Below are positions 8,553 to 18,989 of a stretch of 64,000 bases of DNA, in pieces. Made by a program: the position numbers and the translations under genes. The DNA is from Pelagisphaera sp964404745. Lineage in GTDB: Bacteria; Verrucomicrobiota; Verrucomicrobiia; Opitutales; Opitutaceae. Under the pieces are notes generated by a model. That model did no database searches. It was not told the origin of the DNA and was given only the letters and a program-made list of their open reading frames with translations. The DNA is taken from assembly GCA_964404745.1 (NCBI GenBank), contig CAYOLG010000018.1, positions 22,525 through 86,524 on the forward strand, read 5' to 3'. Numbering within the stretch: the first letter of the stretch is position 1; each line of letters begins with the position of its first letter.

Positions 8553-10265
8553 TTACTCAAGAGTCGGCTCATTCACCGTAACGGAAAGCACTTCTTCGAT
8601 AGACGTTAGCCCAGCCAAGGCTTTGCGAATCCCATCTTCACGCATCGTCCTCATCCCCAGCTCCCTAGCTATCGATCTCATCTGCGATGCGGTTCCGCCT
8701 GAATATATCATCTTTTCGATCTCATCATTCACTTTGAAAATTTCGAAAATTCCGAATCGGCCTTTGACGCCCTGGTTGTAGCAGGCCGGGCAGCCCTCGC
8801 CTTTCATAAACCGGGCATCCGCAACCGCGTCTCTATCGAGCCCGATAGCGGTCAGCTCCCGGTGCGTAGGCTCGTAAGGCTGGCGGCAATTCGGGCAAAT
8901 GCGGCGAACGAGTCGCTGAGCCATCGAGGCCCTCAAAGAAGTCGCTACGAGGTAGGGCTTCACCCCGATATCGACTAGTCGGGTCACGGCTGAGGGAGCG
9001 TCATTCGTGTGAAGCGTACTGAGGACCATGTGACCCGTCAGAGAGGCATTGATAGCTATCTCGGCAGTTTCCCTGTCCCGAATCTCACCCACCATTATGA
9101 TGTTTGGGGCCTGGCGAAGCATGGCCTTGAGGGCGGCGGCAAAGGTCATGCCCACGCTTTTGCGAACCGGAACTTGGTTGATCCCTTTCATCTGATATTC
9201 GATTGGATCTTCGACCGTGATGATTTTCCGGTCCGGCTTGTTGACATAGTTGAGGCAACTATAAAGAGTCGTAGTCTTACCCGAACCCGTCGGTCCAGTT
9301 ACCAAGAGTATGCCATCGGGAAGAGTTATCAACCGCTCAAAGAGCTCTTGGTCATCGCTGAAGAAGCCCAACTCGGGCAGTCCCTTCATGAGACCGGTTT
9401 TATCCAGAATCCGCATGACAATGCTTTCTCCGTAAGCCGTCGGCAAAGAGGAAACCCGCAAGTCATAGTCAACACCTTCCACCCTTACTTGTATGCGCCC
9501 GTCCTGGGGAAGCCGTTTTTCCGCTATGCTCAGGCGGCCCATGACCTTGATCCGGGATATGACGGGAAGCTGCAACCGCTTGGGTGGCGGGTTAGCCATT
9601 TCATGCAATTCTCCATCGATGCGAAAGCGGACGCGGAACGACGTATCTAAAGGTTCGAGGTGTATATCGGAGGCCCGTCTTCTCACGGCTTCAGCGATGA
9701 TTACCTGAACCAGCCGTATAATTGGGGCATCGGACTCGTCAGGGCTTTCATCCTCTAATTCAATCGAGCCTTCCGGCGTACGCGTTGTAACGGATACTTC
9801 CTCTTCCACCGCGTCCCCTCCATCGGTGTCGCGATTGCGATCATACCGATCGTTGATGGCTTGATCGATCTGCTGGCCGTCCGCCAGCACGGGTTCGATA
9901 GGATTCTTGAGAATATGAGTTAAACCGTCCAGGGCTTCGACTTCGAGCGGATCGGAGATCGCCATCACCAGAACGCTTCCCTCGTAATCGATGGGAAACA
10001 CTCGATACTGGCGAGCCATAGTCTCGGGCAGATACTCCTCCGGGTTTTCAGGCAGATCGATTTCCCCAAAATCGACATACTTCATGGCAAATTCCTCCGC
10101 TAGAAGCTCATAAGCCGCTTTTCGATCCAGATAACCCTTCTGGGCAAGCGTCTCGAAAAGCGCCTCCCCATCCGCTCCCGTTTGACCGCTTTCGAACTCC
10201 TGCACCTGCTCCTTAGTGACGAGGCCCTTGCGGACGACTAGCTGCAGCATGATAGAATCGAACAT
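8553..10265 (-). CDS. pilB: Type IV pilus assembly ATPase PilB
   Basis: A 570-residue GspE/PilB ATPase that powers pilus extension. It has an N-terminal MshEN-type domain (residues about 1-150), an acidic linker, the N2 domain (SDIHLEP), Walker A GPTGSGKTTT near residue 335, Walker B NIIMVGEIRD, a His box, and a C-terminal tetracysteine zinc site (CPNC and CPAC pairs) that separates PilB from PilT. It is paired with pilT in one unit. PilC, pilins and PilQ are not in this window. A general secretion role is less likely given the pilT partner. Confidence 0.93.
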   Translation of the reverse strand: MFDSIMLQLVVRKGLVTKEQVQEFESGQTGADGEALFETLAQKGYLDRKAAYELLAEEFAMKYVDFGEIDLPENPEEYLPETMARQYRVFPIDYEGSVLVMAISDPLEVEALDGLTHILKNPIEPVLADGQQIDQAINDRYDRNRDTDGGDAVEEEVSVTTRTPEGSIELEDESPDESDAPIIRLVQVIIAEAVRRRASDIHLEPLDTSFRVRFRIDGELHEMANPPPKRLQLPVISRIKVMGRLSIAEKRLPQDGRIQVRVEGVDYDLRVSSLPTAYGESIVMRILDKTGLMKGLPELGFFSDDQELFERLITLPDGILLVTGPTGSGKTTTLYSCLNYVNKPDRKIITVEDPIEYQMKGINQVPVRKSVGMTFAAALKAMLRQAPNIIMVGEIRDRETAEIAINASLTGHMVLSTLHTNDAPSAVTRLVDIGVKPYLVATSLRASMAQRLVRRICPNCRQPYEPTHRELTAIGLDRDAVADARFMKGEGCPACYNQGVKGRFGIFEIFKVNDEIEKMIYSGGTASQMRSIARELGMRTMREDGIRKALAGLTSIEEVLSVTVNEPTLE

Positions 10266-10306
10266 TGGAATTATAGCAATTACCTGAAACCATCTTCAAT
10301 AAAGAT

Positions 10307-10364
10307 CTCCGGGGCAAGCCCCGAGGCGGCTCATTAAAGGAACGCGGTGTCCGGCTTCAGCCGG
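10307..10364. repeat. Two adjacent REP-like palindromes upstream of pilB
   Basis: Two GC-rich hairpins lie close together: CGGGGC-aa-GCCCCG (about 10309-10323) and CCGGCT-tc-AGCCGG (10351-10364). They occupy the 402-bp gap 10266-10667 between the pilB start and the rho stop, in which I see no supportable gene. Neither hairpin is followed by a U-tract. They resemble intergenic palindromes at 16391, 25031 and 61050 and may be mobilised by a RAYT such as the one at 63022. The pilB promoter should also lie here. Confidence 0.5.
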
Positions 10365-10667
10365 GGTATACAGATTACAAATTGGACCCGAACTGCGACT
10401 TTCCCAAGACATGGGCACTCGAGGCAACTTGACTGAAAAAAGAAGAGATGAACGCGCCGTGACGACGCTTTCCACCTTTGGCGCAATTCGAAAAAGGCGT
10501 ATCTAGACCTTGGTTCGAAGTGGCTCACCACCCTAGCCATATCGTAGGGCCCGGGCGAGCTTTTGGATACTATACTAGTTTATCCCCTCTTTCGGTAGCC
10601 ACTGGGCCGCAATCTGAATCTATAAATAGGCCATCCAAAATCACCCGGTTCCCTACAAAGCCAGCCA

Positions 10668-12539
<1,872 letters not shown>

Positions 12540-12628
12540 AGCTTAAATGAAGAGCAATTGCAATTCAGGAAGGGTAGCCAGTGCGGCAGGGCTCTCCTGA
12601 TCGCTGAAGGAGTAGGTGGTTTCGAAAA

Positions 12629-13201
12629 TTAGATTCGCGTTAGAAGCGTTTTTATTTGTTCGTCCAGAAAGTCGAGGGATCCCTCGTTGAGCAGTACAAA
12701 GTCGGCCATTTCAGCCTTCTTGGAGACTGGCATTTGCCTTTCTATGCGCGCCAACGCTTGAGCTTGGTCTACACCCTTTAGCTGCAATCGTTCGACCTGC
12801 GTAGGCAAATCACTGAACACGCAGACCGTAAAATCAACCCTATTCTGAAGGTTTTTTTCGAAAAGGAGCGGGATCTCCACCACCCACCGATCATCCGGAT
12901 CAGCCGCAATTCTAGCCAGCCAAGCATCCCGGATTCTCGGATGCAGTATCGACTCCAGTTCCGACAGCTTTTCTTCGCTTTTGAATACAACCTCTCCCAA
13001 AGCTCGCCGATCCACACCGCCATCGCTATCGAAAACCTCTTCGCCAAAGGCGTCCCTGATACCAACCTTCACATCCCGGTCCTCGCGAAGAAGATCGTGA
13101 GCGATCTCGTCGCAATCTATCCGCCGAAAGCCACGCGTTACAAAAAAACTGGCCGCCGTCGACTTCCCGCTCCCCATCCCGCCTGTCAATCCGATGACCA
13201 T
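12629..13201 (-). CDS. coaE: Dephospho-CoA kinase
   Basis: A 190-residue P-loop kinase that phosphorylates the ribose 3'-OH of dephospho-CoA, the last step of CoA synthesis. The N-terminal GLTGGMGSGKST P-loop (residues 5-16), the IDCDEIAHDLL motif, LGEVVF and the HPRIRD lid segment are all diagnostic. Length is normal for the family. It lies directly upstream of rho and is probably cotranscribed with it. Confidence 0.95.
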   Translation of the reverse strand: MVIGLTGGMGSGKSTAASFFVTRGFRRIDCDEIAHDLLREDRDVKVGIRDAFGEEVFDSDGGVDRRALGEVVFKSEEKLSELESILHPRIRDAWLARIAADPDDRWVVEIPLLFEKNLQNRVDFTVCVFSDLPTQVERLQLKGVDQAQALARIERQMPVSKKAEMADFVLLNEGSLDFLDEQIKTLLTRI

Positions 13202-13436
13202 ATCTGGCTCAAGCGGCTAGCGGAAAACGATAATTCGTAAGCTCGTGAGCTTTCATATTGTCTGAGTCTCAAAAGAAGAGATCCACTAAAAATAGCAATC
13301 CCGCTCGATGGTCAAGCGACGGAATAAAGTCCCCAATCGCTGTAAATGCGACCCACCCGAGCATGCTTGGACATCGCCCAGCAATCCACTTGATCGAGCC
13401 TAGCGAGGTCGCGGCGCAACCTCGAACTCTCCCGGC

Positions 13437-13505
13437 TCGAATATGACTTTCGATCCTAATACTTCCTACTCGATATGACTTTTCGCGATAATACGTCATA
13501 TTCGA
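13437..13505. promoter_or_regulatory. Three copies of an 11-bp motif, two direct and one inverted
   Basis: TCGAATATGAC at 13437-13447, TCGATATGAC at 13470-13479 (one base shorter), and the reverse complement GTCATATTCGA at 13495-13505. The last two form an inverted pair around a 15-base centre. The array sits just upstream of a small ORF at 13515. The pattern suggests a regulator-binding site or a degenerate repeat; no cognate regulator is adjacent. The rest of the gap 13202-13436 shows no gene I can support. Confidence 0.4.
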
Positions 13506-13514
13506 AACAAAACG

Positions 13515-13691
13515 ATGAAACGAGTTTTTGTATTAACTCTTCTGAAAACCGCTGTGCTGAATGGGCAAACTTTTGGACCTCCGGGCAATGGCGATTATTC
13601 GGCATCAATATCTATTTCCCCGGATGAAATAATTCAGGCACGGGAAGCCATTTGGTATGCTCCTGGCCACGGATTCGAACCATTGCGCTGA
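13515..13691 (+). CDS. Possible small secreted peptide (58 aa)
   Basis: An ATG-started frame of 58 codons with a basic, hydrophobic beginning (MKRVFVLTLLKTAV) that could be a signal peptide, followed by a Gly/Pro-rich and Ser/Ile-rich stretch. It starts 10 bases after a triple 11-bp motif. I do not recognise a family, there is no clear ribosome-binding site, and the coding signal is weak; it may be a degraded gene end rather than a real peptide. Confidence 0.25.
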   Translation: MKRVFVLTLLKTAVLNGQTFGPPGNGDYSASISISPDEIIQAREAIWYAPGHGFEPLR

Positions 13692-13737
13692 GTCAACGCG
13701 AATAAGCCGTTCCTTCCCATGCGAACGTTATAGAATT

Positions 13738-13956
13738 ATGAATACAAAAAATTTGCAAAAATGGGAACAAACGAGAAAGATTGGGGAGAAAAAGTTTGTT
13801 TGGACTGGAGGAGTTCTATTCTGGGGCATGACGACGGCGGTAATATGGTCGGTCGTCATGCAGTACGTTCAACCGCAAGAAGACATCTACCCAAGGCCAA
13901 TAATTACCCGCATCGTCTTTTCTTTCGGAGGATATTTTTTTGGAAGCGTCGTCTAG
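13738..13956 (+). CDS. Small two-helix membrane protein (72 aa)
   Basis: An ATG-started frame of 72 residues with a charged N-terminus (NTKNLQKWEQTRKIGEKKF), a first membrane segment (about residues 23-43), a polar loop (QPQEDIYPRP) and a second hydrophobic segment at the C-terminus (VFSFGGYFFGSVV). This is the usual look of small bacterial two-pass membrane proteins of unknown function. The frame extends further upstream (to 13657) but those residues look non-coding, so the ATG at 13738 is preferred. Confidence 0.55.
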   Translation: MNTKNLQKWEQTRKIGEKKFVWTGGVLFWGMTTAVIWSVVMQYVQPQEDIYPRPIITRIVFSFGGYFFGSVV

Positions 13957-14139
13957 TGCTCCTCCGAAAACCATTACCTGAAAAGGGCAGATTTAGATAA
14001 GAACACTCAATTATAACCAATTCATGGACTCCATCGGAACCCGTGGAATCAACTTGGCGTTCGTACCCTGAATTAGATGAAACTCGATTCTATCGATCAA
14101 CCAACAATCTGGAACTATAGGATGCCGTACATTAGATTA

Positions 14140-14672
14140 GCGGCTGAAGTAGGTAAGAAAGCCAAAATGGTTTAAGCTGCTTCACGTGTACGGTATAAAG
14201 AGTCGGTTGTCTCCTCGGAAGCGAGGCAAGCTCATCGAGCTCTTCGTTGCGGGCTCGACAGCCAGGGCCGCTGCGGAAGTGACGGGCGGGAGGGTCTACT
14301 GCGATCGTTCCCGACGCCACTACCGCCACCCTCCTACCGATCATAGGGGAGAAGGCGAAGCCCGACAGTATCGTCTATACCGATACGTTCAAGGCCTACA
14401 ACGCTCTCGAGGTGAGCGACTTCCGCCACATGCGAATCAACCACTCCGAGCTCTTCGCCGACAAGGGCAATCACATCAATGGCATTGAAAACTTCTGGAA
14501 TCAGGCTAAGCGTCATCTGCTTCGACTCAATAGCATCAAAAGGGAAAGCTTTTACTGGTTCCTAGAGGAGTGCGAATGGCGCTTCAACGGAGGCTACCAT
14601 CAAAAGCTCCTCAGGCAGCTTAAAAAGGTGGTACAAACGAACAAAGCATTTAACGATAGCTACTTCAGCCCC
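14140..14672 (+). mobile_element. ISXO2-type (IS1595 family) deletion derivative, 533 bp
   Basis: The ends are inverted copies of one another: the left end reads GGCTGAAGTAGGTA (14142-14155) and the right end, on the opposite strand, GGCTGAAGTAGCTA. Immediately outside both ends lies TAGATTA (14133-14139 and 14673-14679), a 7-8 bp target duplication, which fits the 8 bp usual for IS1595. Full ISXO2 elements are about 0.9-1.1 kb; this copy has lost the middle of its transposase gene, so it is non-autonomous and MITE-like. Confidence 0.82.
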
Positions 14673-14675
14673 TAG
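14186..14675 (+). pseudogene. ISXO2-like transposase with internal deletion and frameshift
   Basis: The N-terminal part (KSRLSPRKRGKLIELF, then ARAAAEVTG) matches the start of ISXO2-type IS1595 transposases, and the C-terminal part (NHSELFADKGNHINGIENFW, then ECEWRFN) matches their end. Between them the frame jumps from EVTG directly to GRVY, missing roughly 75 codons that normally hold the first catalytic acid, and the next segment (IVPDATTATLLPIIGEKAKP) is in another frame, indicating a small indel near 14303. No functional product is expected. The stop codon at 14673-14675 lies just past the right end of the element. Confidence 0.85.
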
Positions 14676-14716
14676 ATTAATCCTGGTGAATAAGCTTACC
14701 AACAAACCTTTTAAAC

Positions 14717-15652
14717 ATGCACCATAGACGCGCATTCCTCAGCTACACTGCGGCAGCTACAGCCGTCTCTAACCTCCCTTGTTCGCTTTACGGGAAATCA
14801 TCCGGTCGAACCGGAAATCAAAGCTACCGCAAACGAATCGGCGTATCCACCTATTCCTTTTGGGGCTTTCGACGACACGAATTTCGATCGATCGAAAAAT
14901 GCTTGGAGCTGGCGGCCGATATGGGCTTCGATGGCGCGGAGATTCTTCAACGCCAAATGGAGGATCAATCGAATGCAGCTCTTCAGAAGATCAAACAGCG
15001 GGCCTTCACTCTGGGCTTGGATCTGATGGGTTTCTCTACTCATCAGGGCTTCTTGCGGCCAGATCGAGAGGAACGTCAGAAGAATGTAGATCTTACGATC
15101 TCTCAGATCGAGCAGGCCTACCAGCTTGGAATCCCAACGATGCGGGTGAATACCGGCACGTGGGGGACTTCCAAGAACTTCGACACGCTCATGGCCAACA
15201 AAGGCATCGAACCCCCTATCCCTGGCTATACGGACGAGAATGGTTACGAGTGGGTGATCGATGCCTTCGAGAGGATCATTCCTCAGGCCGAAAAACGGGG
15301 AGTCACCTTGGGCCTTGAAAATCACTGGGGGCTCGGCCTAACCGTGGAAGGTGTGGATCGCATCGTGAGAGCGATCGATTCTCCTTGGCTTCAAGTAACT
15401 TTGGATACCGGTAATTTTCTCGAGGAACCTTATCCAAAACTGGCGAAACTCGCTGGTCGAACGGTACTACTGCAAGCGAAGACGTACTATGGCGGCGGCA
15501 CCTGGTATACCCTGGACCTAGACTATGGGAGGATTGCTCGCATCATGAGAGAGGCTGGGTTTCGTGGATACATTTCACTAGAATTCGAAGGCAAGGAGGA
15601 TCCTCTCACAGCAATACCCAAAAGCCTAGCGGAACTGAGGCGCCATTTCTAG
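14717..15652 (+). CDS. Secreted sugar-phosphate isomerase/epimerase-like TIM barrel
   Basis: A 311-residue AP-endonuclease-2/xylose-isomerase-like barrel. An N-terminal HHRRAFLSYTAAATAV stretch with twin arginine suggests Tat export. Candidate metal ligands follow the family order: Glu in GLENHWG, Asp in TLDTGNF, and a late Glu in ISLEFEG. Such proteins act on sugars or keto-sugars, and homologues often accompany DUF1080 and Gfo/Idh genes like those at 25-29 kb, so it might belong to the same 3-keto-sugar metabolism; that link is inference. It begins 42 bases after the ISXO2 derivative. Confidence 0.85.
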   Translation: MHHRRAFLSYTAAATAVSNLPCSLYGKSSGRTGNQSYRKRIGVSTYSFWGFRRHEFRSIEKCLELAADMGFDGAEILQRQMEDQSNAALQKIKQRAFTLGLDLMGFSTHQGFLRPDREERQKNVDLTISQIEQAYQLGIPTMRVNTGTWGTSKNFDTLMANKGIEPPIPGYTDENGYEWVIDAFERIIPQAEKRGVTLGLENHWGLGLTVEGVDRIVRAIDSPWLQVTLDTGNFLEEPYPKLAKLAGRTVLLQAKTYYGGGTWYTLDLDYGRIARIMREAGFRGYISLEFEGKEDPLTAIPKSLAELRRHF

Positions 15653-15727
15653 CCAATGTGGTTGGTGGTTGAACGCTCGGCCCTCCGACAAGCCCATACC
15701 AATTAGATCTGCCGCTACCCAAGAGAA

Positions 15728-15754
15728 TAAAAAAGGGCTGGTCGAAACCAGCCC
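15728..15754 (-). terminator. Rho-independent terminator of the azurin gene
   Basis: On the minus strand an 8-bp perfect stem GGGCTGGT/ACCAGCCC with a 4-base loop is followed by a run of Ts with one break at its end. It lies 38 bases downstream of the azurin stop codon. The plus strand has no U-tract after the stem, so it serves the minus-strand gene. Confidence 0.85.
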
Positions 15755-15791
15755 CGTGAAACTCGTCTGTACTCTCTATTCGCCCAGTTCT

Positions 15792-16241
15792 CTACTTGGC
15801 CGTAATCGTTCCTTGCATTAGCGCGTAGTGCCCCGGAAAGGAGCAAAGGAACTTATAAATTCCTGCCTCTAGGGTAAAGGTAATCGTATCCGTTTCTCCG
15901 GGACCGAGCAATTTCGTGTGAGCGACGATTTGGTCAGCCAATGGCCCACTCGCTGGAACGTATTCAGTGGCCGCTGCCGCTACTGCCCCGGCCCCGAAAG
16001 CCATGACGTCGGAATCCGGCTTGAGGATCACAACATTGTGCCCCATGGCCGCTTTCGGCAACTTGCCTAAGTTATTGAAGACCAGTGTCACTTCCTCACC
16101 AGCCGGAACTTCAATCGCCTTCGTGTTGAATTGCATCTGATCACTGGCAGTGATCTCGATCTTCGTCCCCGCCAGAGCGACGGACGAAAATGCGCTTAAA
16201 CCCATAATGGATAGTAGTGTGATTGCTAATTTCGTTTTCAT
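15792..16241 (-). CDS. Azurin-like blue copper protein
   Basis: A 149-residue type-1 copper protein of the azurin family, an electron carrier in the periplasm. A classic signal peptide (residues 1 to about 23, ending SVALA) precedes the cupredoxin fold. Copper ligands are visible in order: His in MGHNVVIL, then Cys, His and Met in CSFPGHYALMQG. The ATG at 16241 is preferred over an upstream frame extension because it places the signal peptide correctly. Partners could be the cytochrome c at 18990 or a terminal reductase elsewhere. Confidence 0.92.
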   Translation of the reverse strand: MKTKLAITLLSIMGLSAFSSVALAGTKIEITASDQMQFNTKAIEVPAGEEVTLVFNNLGKLPKAAMGHNVVILKPDSDVMAFGAGAVAAAATEYVPASGPLADQIVAHTKLLGPGETDTITFTLEAGIYKFLCSFPGHYALMQGTITAK

Positions 16242-16390
16242 TTCAAACTGTTCGTTAATCCAGCGAAGCCGGGAAGATGGAACAACCCTATGGATCAATC
16301 AATCCATAATTTGTTCCGCGCTTTCCGGCAAATCGAGAGAAGCTCAAGCCGATCCCTCCAAACGCTGGAGATCGGCAACAGGTACGGGAT

Positions 16391-16493
16391 GGGGCTAGCC
16401 CCGAGGTGTATTCGGAGGAACGTCTAGAACCTCTGAAACTCGTACACGGAGGACCGAGTCCTTCGACTACACTCAGGACAGAGATGGTCCTCC
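16391..16493. repeat. Two REP-like palindromes in a 418-bp noncoding gap
   Basis: A perfect 12-base palindrome GGGGCTAGCCCC (16391-16402) and a larger hairpin with arms GGAGGACC (16448-16455) and GGTCCTCC (16486-16493), with inner AGTCCT/AGGAC pairing. The second hairpin ends in CTACC, i.e. GTAGG at its foot on the minus strand, the hallmark of RAYT-recognised REP sequences. The gap 16242-16659 otherwise contains no supportable gene; the azurin and glutathione peroxidase promoters should be here. Confidence 0.6.
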
Positions 16494-16659
16494 CTACCAA
16501 AAAGCCGAAGCAACAGTCTTCGCCCCCGCAATTGCGAGGCTGCCCTTCAACAGCTTCGGGGCATTAGACCCAAAGCTGACGAGCCGATTTCAGTTCAAAA
16601 GCCGCCCATTGCTCAAACAGGGATTGCTCAATTTTAGGATTTACACAGAAAACATCCAA

Positions 16660-17205
16660 ATGAAAACGCTCTGCCGCAGTATTGCCATAGCCCTGCTAAC
16701 AACCTTACCAATCAAAACAATGAGCGGAAGCATCGACTACAACACTCCACTGATCACTATCGATAACCAGCCAACAAGCCTCGCTGAACACGAGGGAAAA
16801 GTACTTTTGATTGTCAATGTCGCTTCTAAGTGCGGCTTCACCGGCCAGTACAAGGACCTGGAAGATTTGTATCAGAAATACAGAGACCAAGGGCTTGTCA
16901 TCCTTGGATTCCCCTGCAACCAATTCGGCGGACAAGAGCCTGGAACAAATGAGGACATCAAAGCGTTTTGCTCTCTGACCTACGGCGTCAGCTTCCCAAT
17001 GTTCAGCAAGATCGATGTCAACGGGCCGAATCAGCACCCGCTTTTCGCCAGTCTTACCGGGGACGGCTCACCCTTTCCCGGCAAGATTAAATGGAATTTC
17101 AGTAAGTTTCTCATTTCGAGAGATGGCAAGATCCTAGGTCGGTTCGGAAGCATGACTAATCCCCAATCCAACAAGATAATCACCGCCATCGAGCAAGCAA
17201 TCTGA
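16660..17205 (+). CDS. Glutathione peroxidase family thiol peroxidase
   Basis: A 181-residue peroxidase reducing hydroperoxides. The peroxidatic Cys lies in NVASKCGFTGQY, the second motif is GFPCNQFGGQEPG with a likely resolving Cys, and the catalytic Trp/Asn are in KWNFSKFLI. It is a cysteine form, not selenocysteine, and such enzymes usually use thioredoxin. An N-terminal hydrophobic stretch (SIAIALLTTLP) suggests export, unusual but known for the family. ATG 16660 is chosen because upstream codons do not resemble the family and would bury the signal segment. Confidence 0.9.
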   Translation: MKTLCRSIAIALLTTLPIKTMSGSIDYNTPLITIDNQPTSLAEHEGKVLLIVNVASKCGFTGQYKDLEDLYQKYRDQGLVILGFPCNQFGGQEPGTNEDIKAFCSLTYGVSFPMFSKIDVNGPNQHPLFASLTGDGSPFPGKIKWNFSKFLISRDGKILGRFGSMTNPQSNKIITAIEQAI

Positions 17206-17365
17206 CGCTGTCGACGCTACGAAGCAATCTGGGAATCTGATCACATCGAGTTGCCTAGAGGTATCCTTTTGCCGACTAGCTTCTCCCACGAAATAGGAGT
17301 CTTCTTCGAGGGAAGCTTGATTTCATCATTGCGATAACCAGCAAATCCCTCACGTGATTCATCTG

Positions 17366-18943
17366 ATGAATCAAGGCAAACGACCCGTTCTTCTCGTCGT
17401 GCGCGATGGCTGGGGAGCCAACCACAACCACGAGCAAGACGCCTACAACGCGATCAAACTGGCGGACACGCCCGTTTCCGACAATCTAAGCGCGATTTGG
17501 CCTAGGACTGAACTAGCGGCCTGCGGCCTCGACGTCGGCGTGCCCCCCGGGGTTATGGGAAACAGCGAGGTAGGCCACCAGAACATTGGGGCCGGTCGAA
17601 TCGTCGATCAAGAGATCGTGCGGATCAACAAAGCCTTTGAAACGGGTGCTATTCGTGAGAACGAAACTTTGGCCAAAGCCTTTAACCGGGCCAAGTCGGG
17701 CGGCAAACTTCATCTAATGGGCATTGTCTCCGACGCCGGCGTGCACGGTTTGCTAGAGCACCTGTACGGGTTGCTTCGAGAAGCGAAGGCCGCAGGAGTG
17801 GAGAAGGCCTTCATCCACGCCTTCACCGATGGGCGCGACACGCCTCCGCGAAGCGGGCTCAGCTTCATCCGGCAGATCGAGTCCAAATGCCAGGAAATCG
17901 GGATCGGGCAAATCGCCTCCGTTTGCGGCCGGTTCTGGAGCATGGATCGGGACAACCGCTGGGAACGCGTTTCCAAGGCCTACTACATGCTTACCAGCCA
18001 AAAGGCGGAAAGCTCGGCCGCCAGCGCCGAGGAGGCGGTATCCCGCTACTATGATAATCCAGCCGACTCCTCGTCAGAGGGAGACGAATTCATTCCTCCT
18101 ACTTGGATCACGGGCTCGAACGGCGATCCCATGGCGCCCATTGAAAACGGCGACACGGTGATCTTCTACAACTATAGGGGCGATCGGCCTAGAGAACTTA
18201 CGCGGGCCTTTATCGAGGACGGATTCCAGGATTTCGACCGAGGAGAAAAACTGAATATCTTCTACGTGGCCATGACCGAATGGCAAAAAGGACTCTGCGA
18301 GAACGTGGTTTTCCTGAAGCCAAAAAAGATGCCCAATATCCTCGGCGCCTATCTGGCCGATAAAGGGCTTAGACAATATCGATGCGCGGAAACGGAAAAG
18401 TACCCGCACGTCACCTTCTTCTTTAACGATTACACGGAAGAACCATTCGAAGGCGAGGACCGGGGTCTAGCCAACAGCCCGAAAGTGAACACCTACGACC
18501 TCGCTCCTGAAATGTCGGCCGAAGAAGTCAAGGAGCTCACCAAAGCAGCCATCCTATCCGGCAAATACGCCTTCATCCTCGTAAATTTCGCCAATCCCGA
18601 TATGGTTGGCCACACTGGCAATATCGAGGCCGTCAAAACCGCCTGCGCCAAGGTGGACCAATGCCTCGGCGAACTCCTGAATGCTATCGATCAAGTTGAC
18701 GGAGCTGCCATCGTTACGGCAGACCACGGGAACAGCGATCAAATGTGGGATCCCACCGTCAATGGTCCCCATACCGCCCACACGCTCAACCCAGTGGAAT
18801 TAGTCGTCTACGGGAAAGGATGCGAAAATCTCGATCTCGCCCAAGAGGACAGACGGCTAGCTGATATCGCCCCCACGGTTCTAGACTTGATGGGACTCGA
18901 CAAGCCTTCCGAAATGACGGGTCGCAGTTTGATTGTGCGCTGA
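17366..18943 (+). CDS. gpmI: 2,3-bisphosphoglycerate-independent phosphoglycerate mutase
   Basis: A 525-residue manganese enzyme interconverting 3- and 2-phosphoglycerate in glycolysis. The phosphatase domain begins with VRDGWG and holds the catalytic Ser in GNSEVGH; the transferase insert has DGRDTPP and GRFWSMDRDNRWER; the C-terminal metal site has NFANPDMVGHTG and TADHGNSDQMWD. A GTG at 17354 would add four residues; the ATG at 17366 is preferred. It stands alone, with gpx about 160 bp upstream and a convergent cytochrome c gene downstream. Confidence 0.95.
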   Translation: MNQGKRPVLLVVRDGWGANHNHEQDAYNAIKLADTPVSDNLSAIWPRTELAACGLDVGVPPGVMGNSEVGHQNIGAGRIVDQEIVRINKAFETGAIRENETLAKAFNRAKSGGKLHLMGIVSDAGVHGLLEHLYGLLREAKAAGVEKAFIHAFTDGRDTPPRSGLSFIRQIESKCQEIGIGQIASVCGRFWSMDRDNRWERVSKAYYMLTSQKAESSAASAEEAVSRYYDNPADSSSEGDEFIPPTWITGSNGDPMAPIENGDTVIFYNYRGDRPRELTRAFIEDGFQDFDRGEKLNIFYVAMTEWQKGLCENVVFLKPKKMPNILGAYLADKGLRQYRCAETEKYPHVTFFFNDYTEEPFEGEDRGLANSPKVNTYDLAPEMSAEEVKELTKAAILSGKYAFILVNFANPDMVGHTGNIEAVKTACAKVDQCLGELLNAIDQVDGAAIVTADHGNSDQMWDPTVNGPHTAHTLNPVELVVYGKGCENLDLAQEDRRLADIAPTVLDLMGLDKPSEMTGRSLIVR

Positions 18944-18950
18944 ACAAAGC

Positions 18951-18975
18951 TGGCGACCCTATTGTCGAGTCGCCA
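18951..18975. terminator. Hairpin between convergent gpmI and cytochrome c genes
   Basis: A 7-bp perfect stem TGGCGAC/GTCGCCA with an 11-base loop lies in the 46-bp space between two convergent stop codons. No strong U-tract follows on either strand, so its function as a bidirectional terminator is plausible from position only. Confidence 0.4.
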
Positions 18976-18989
18976 ACCAACATCGCGAA

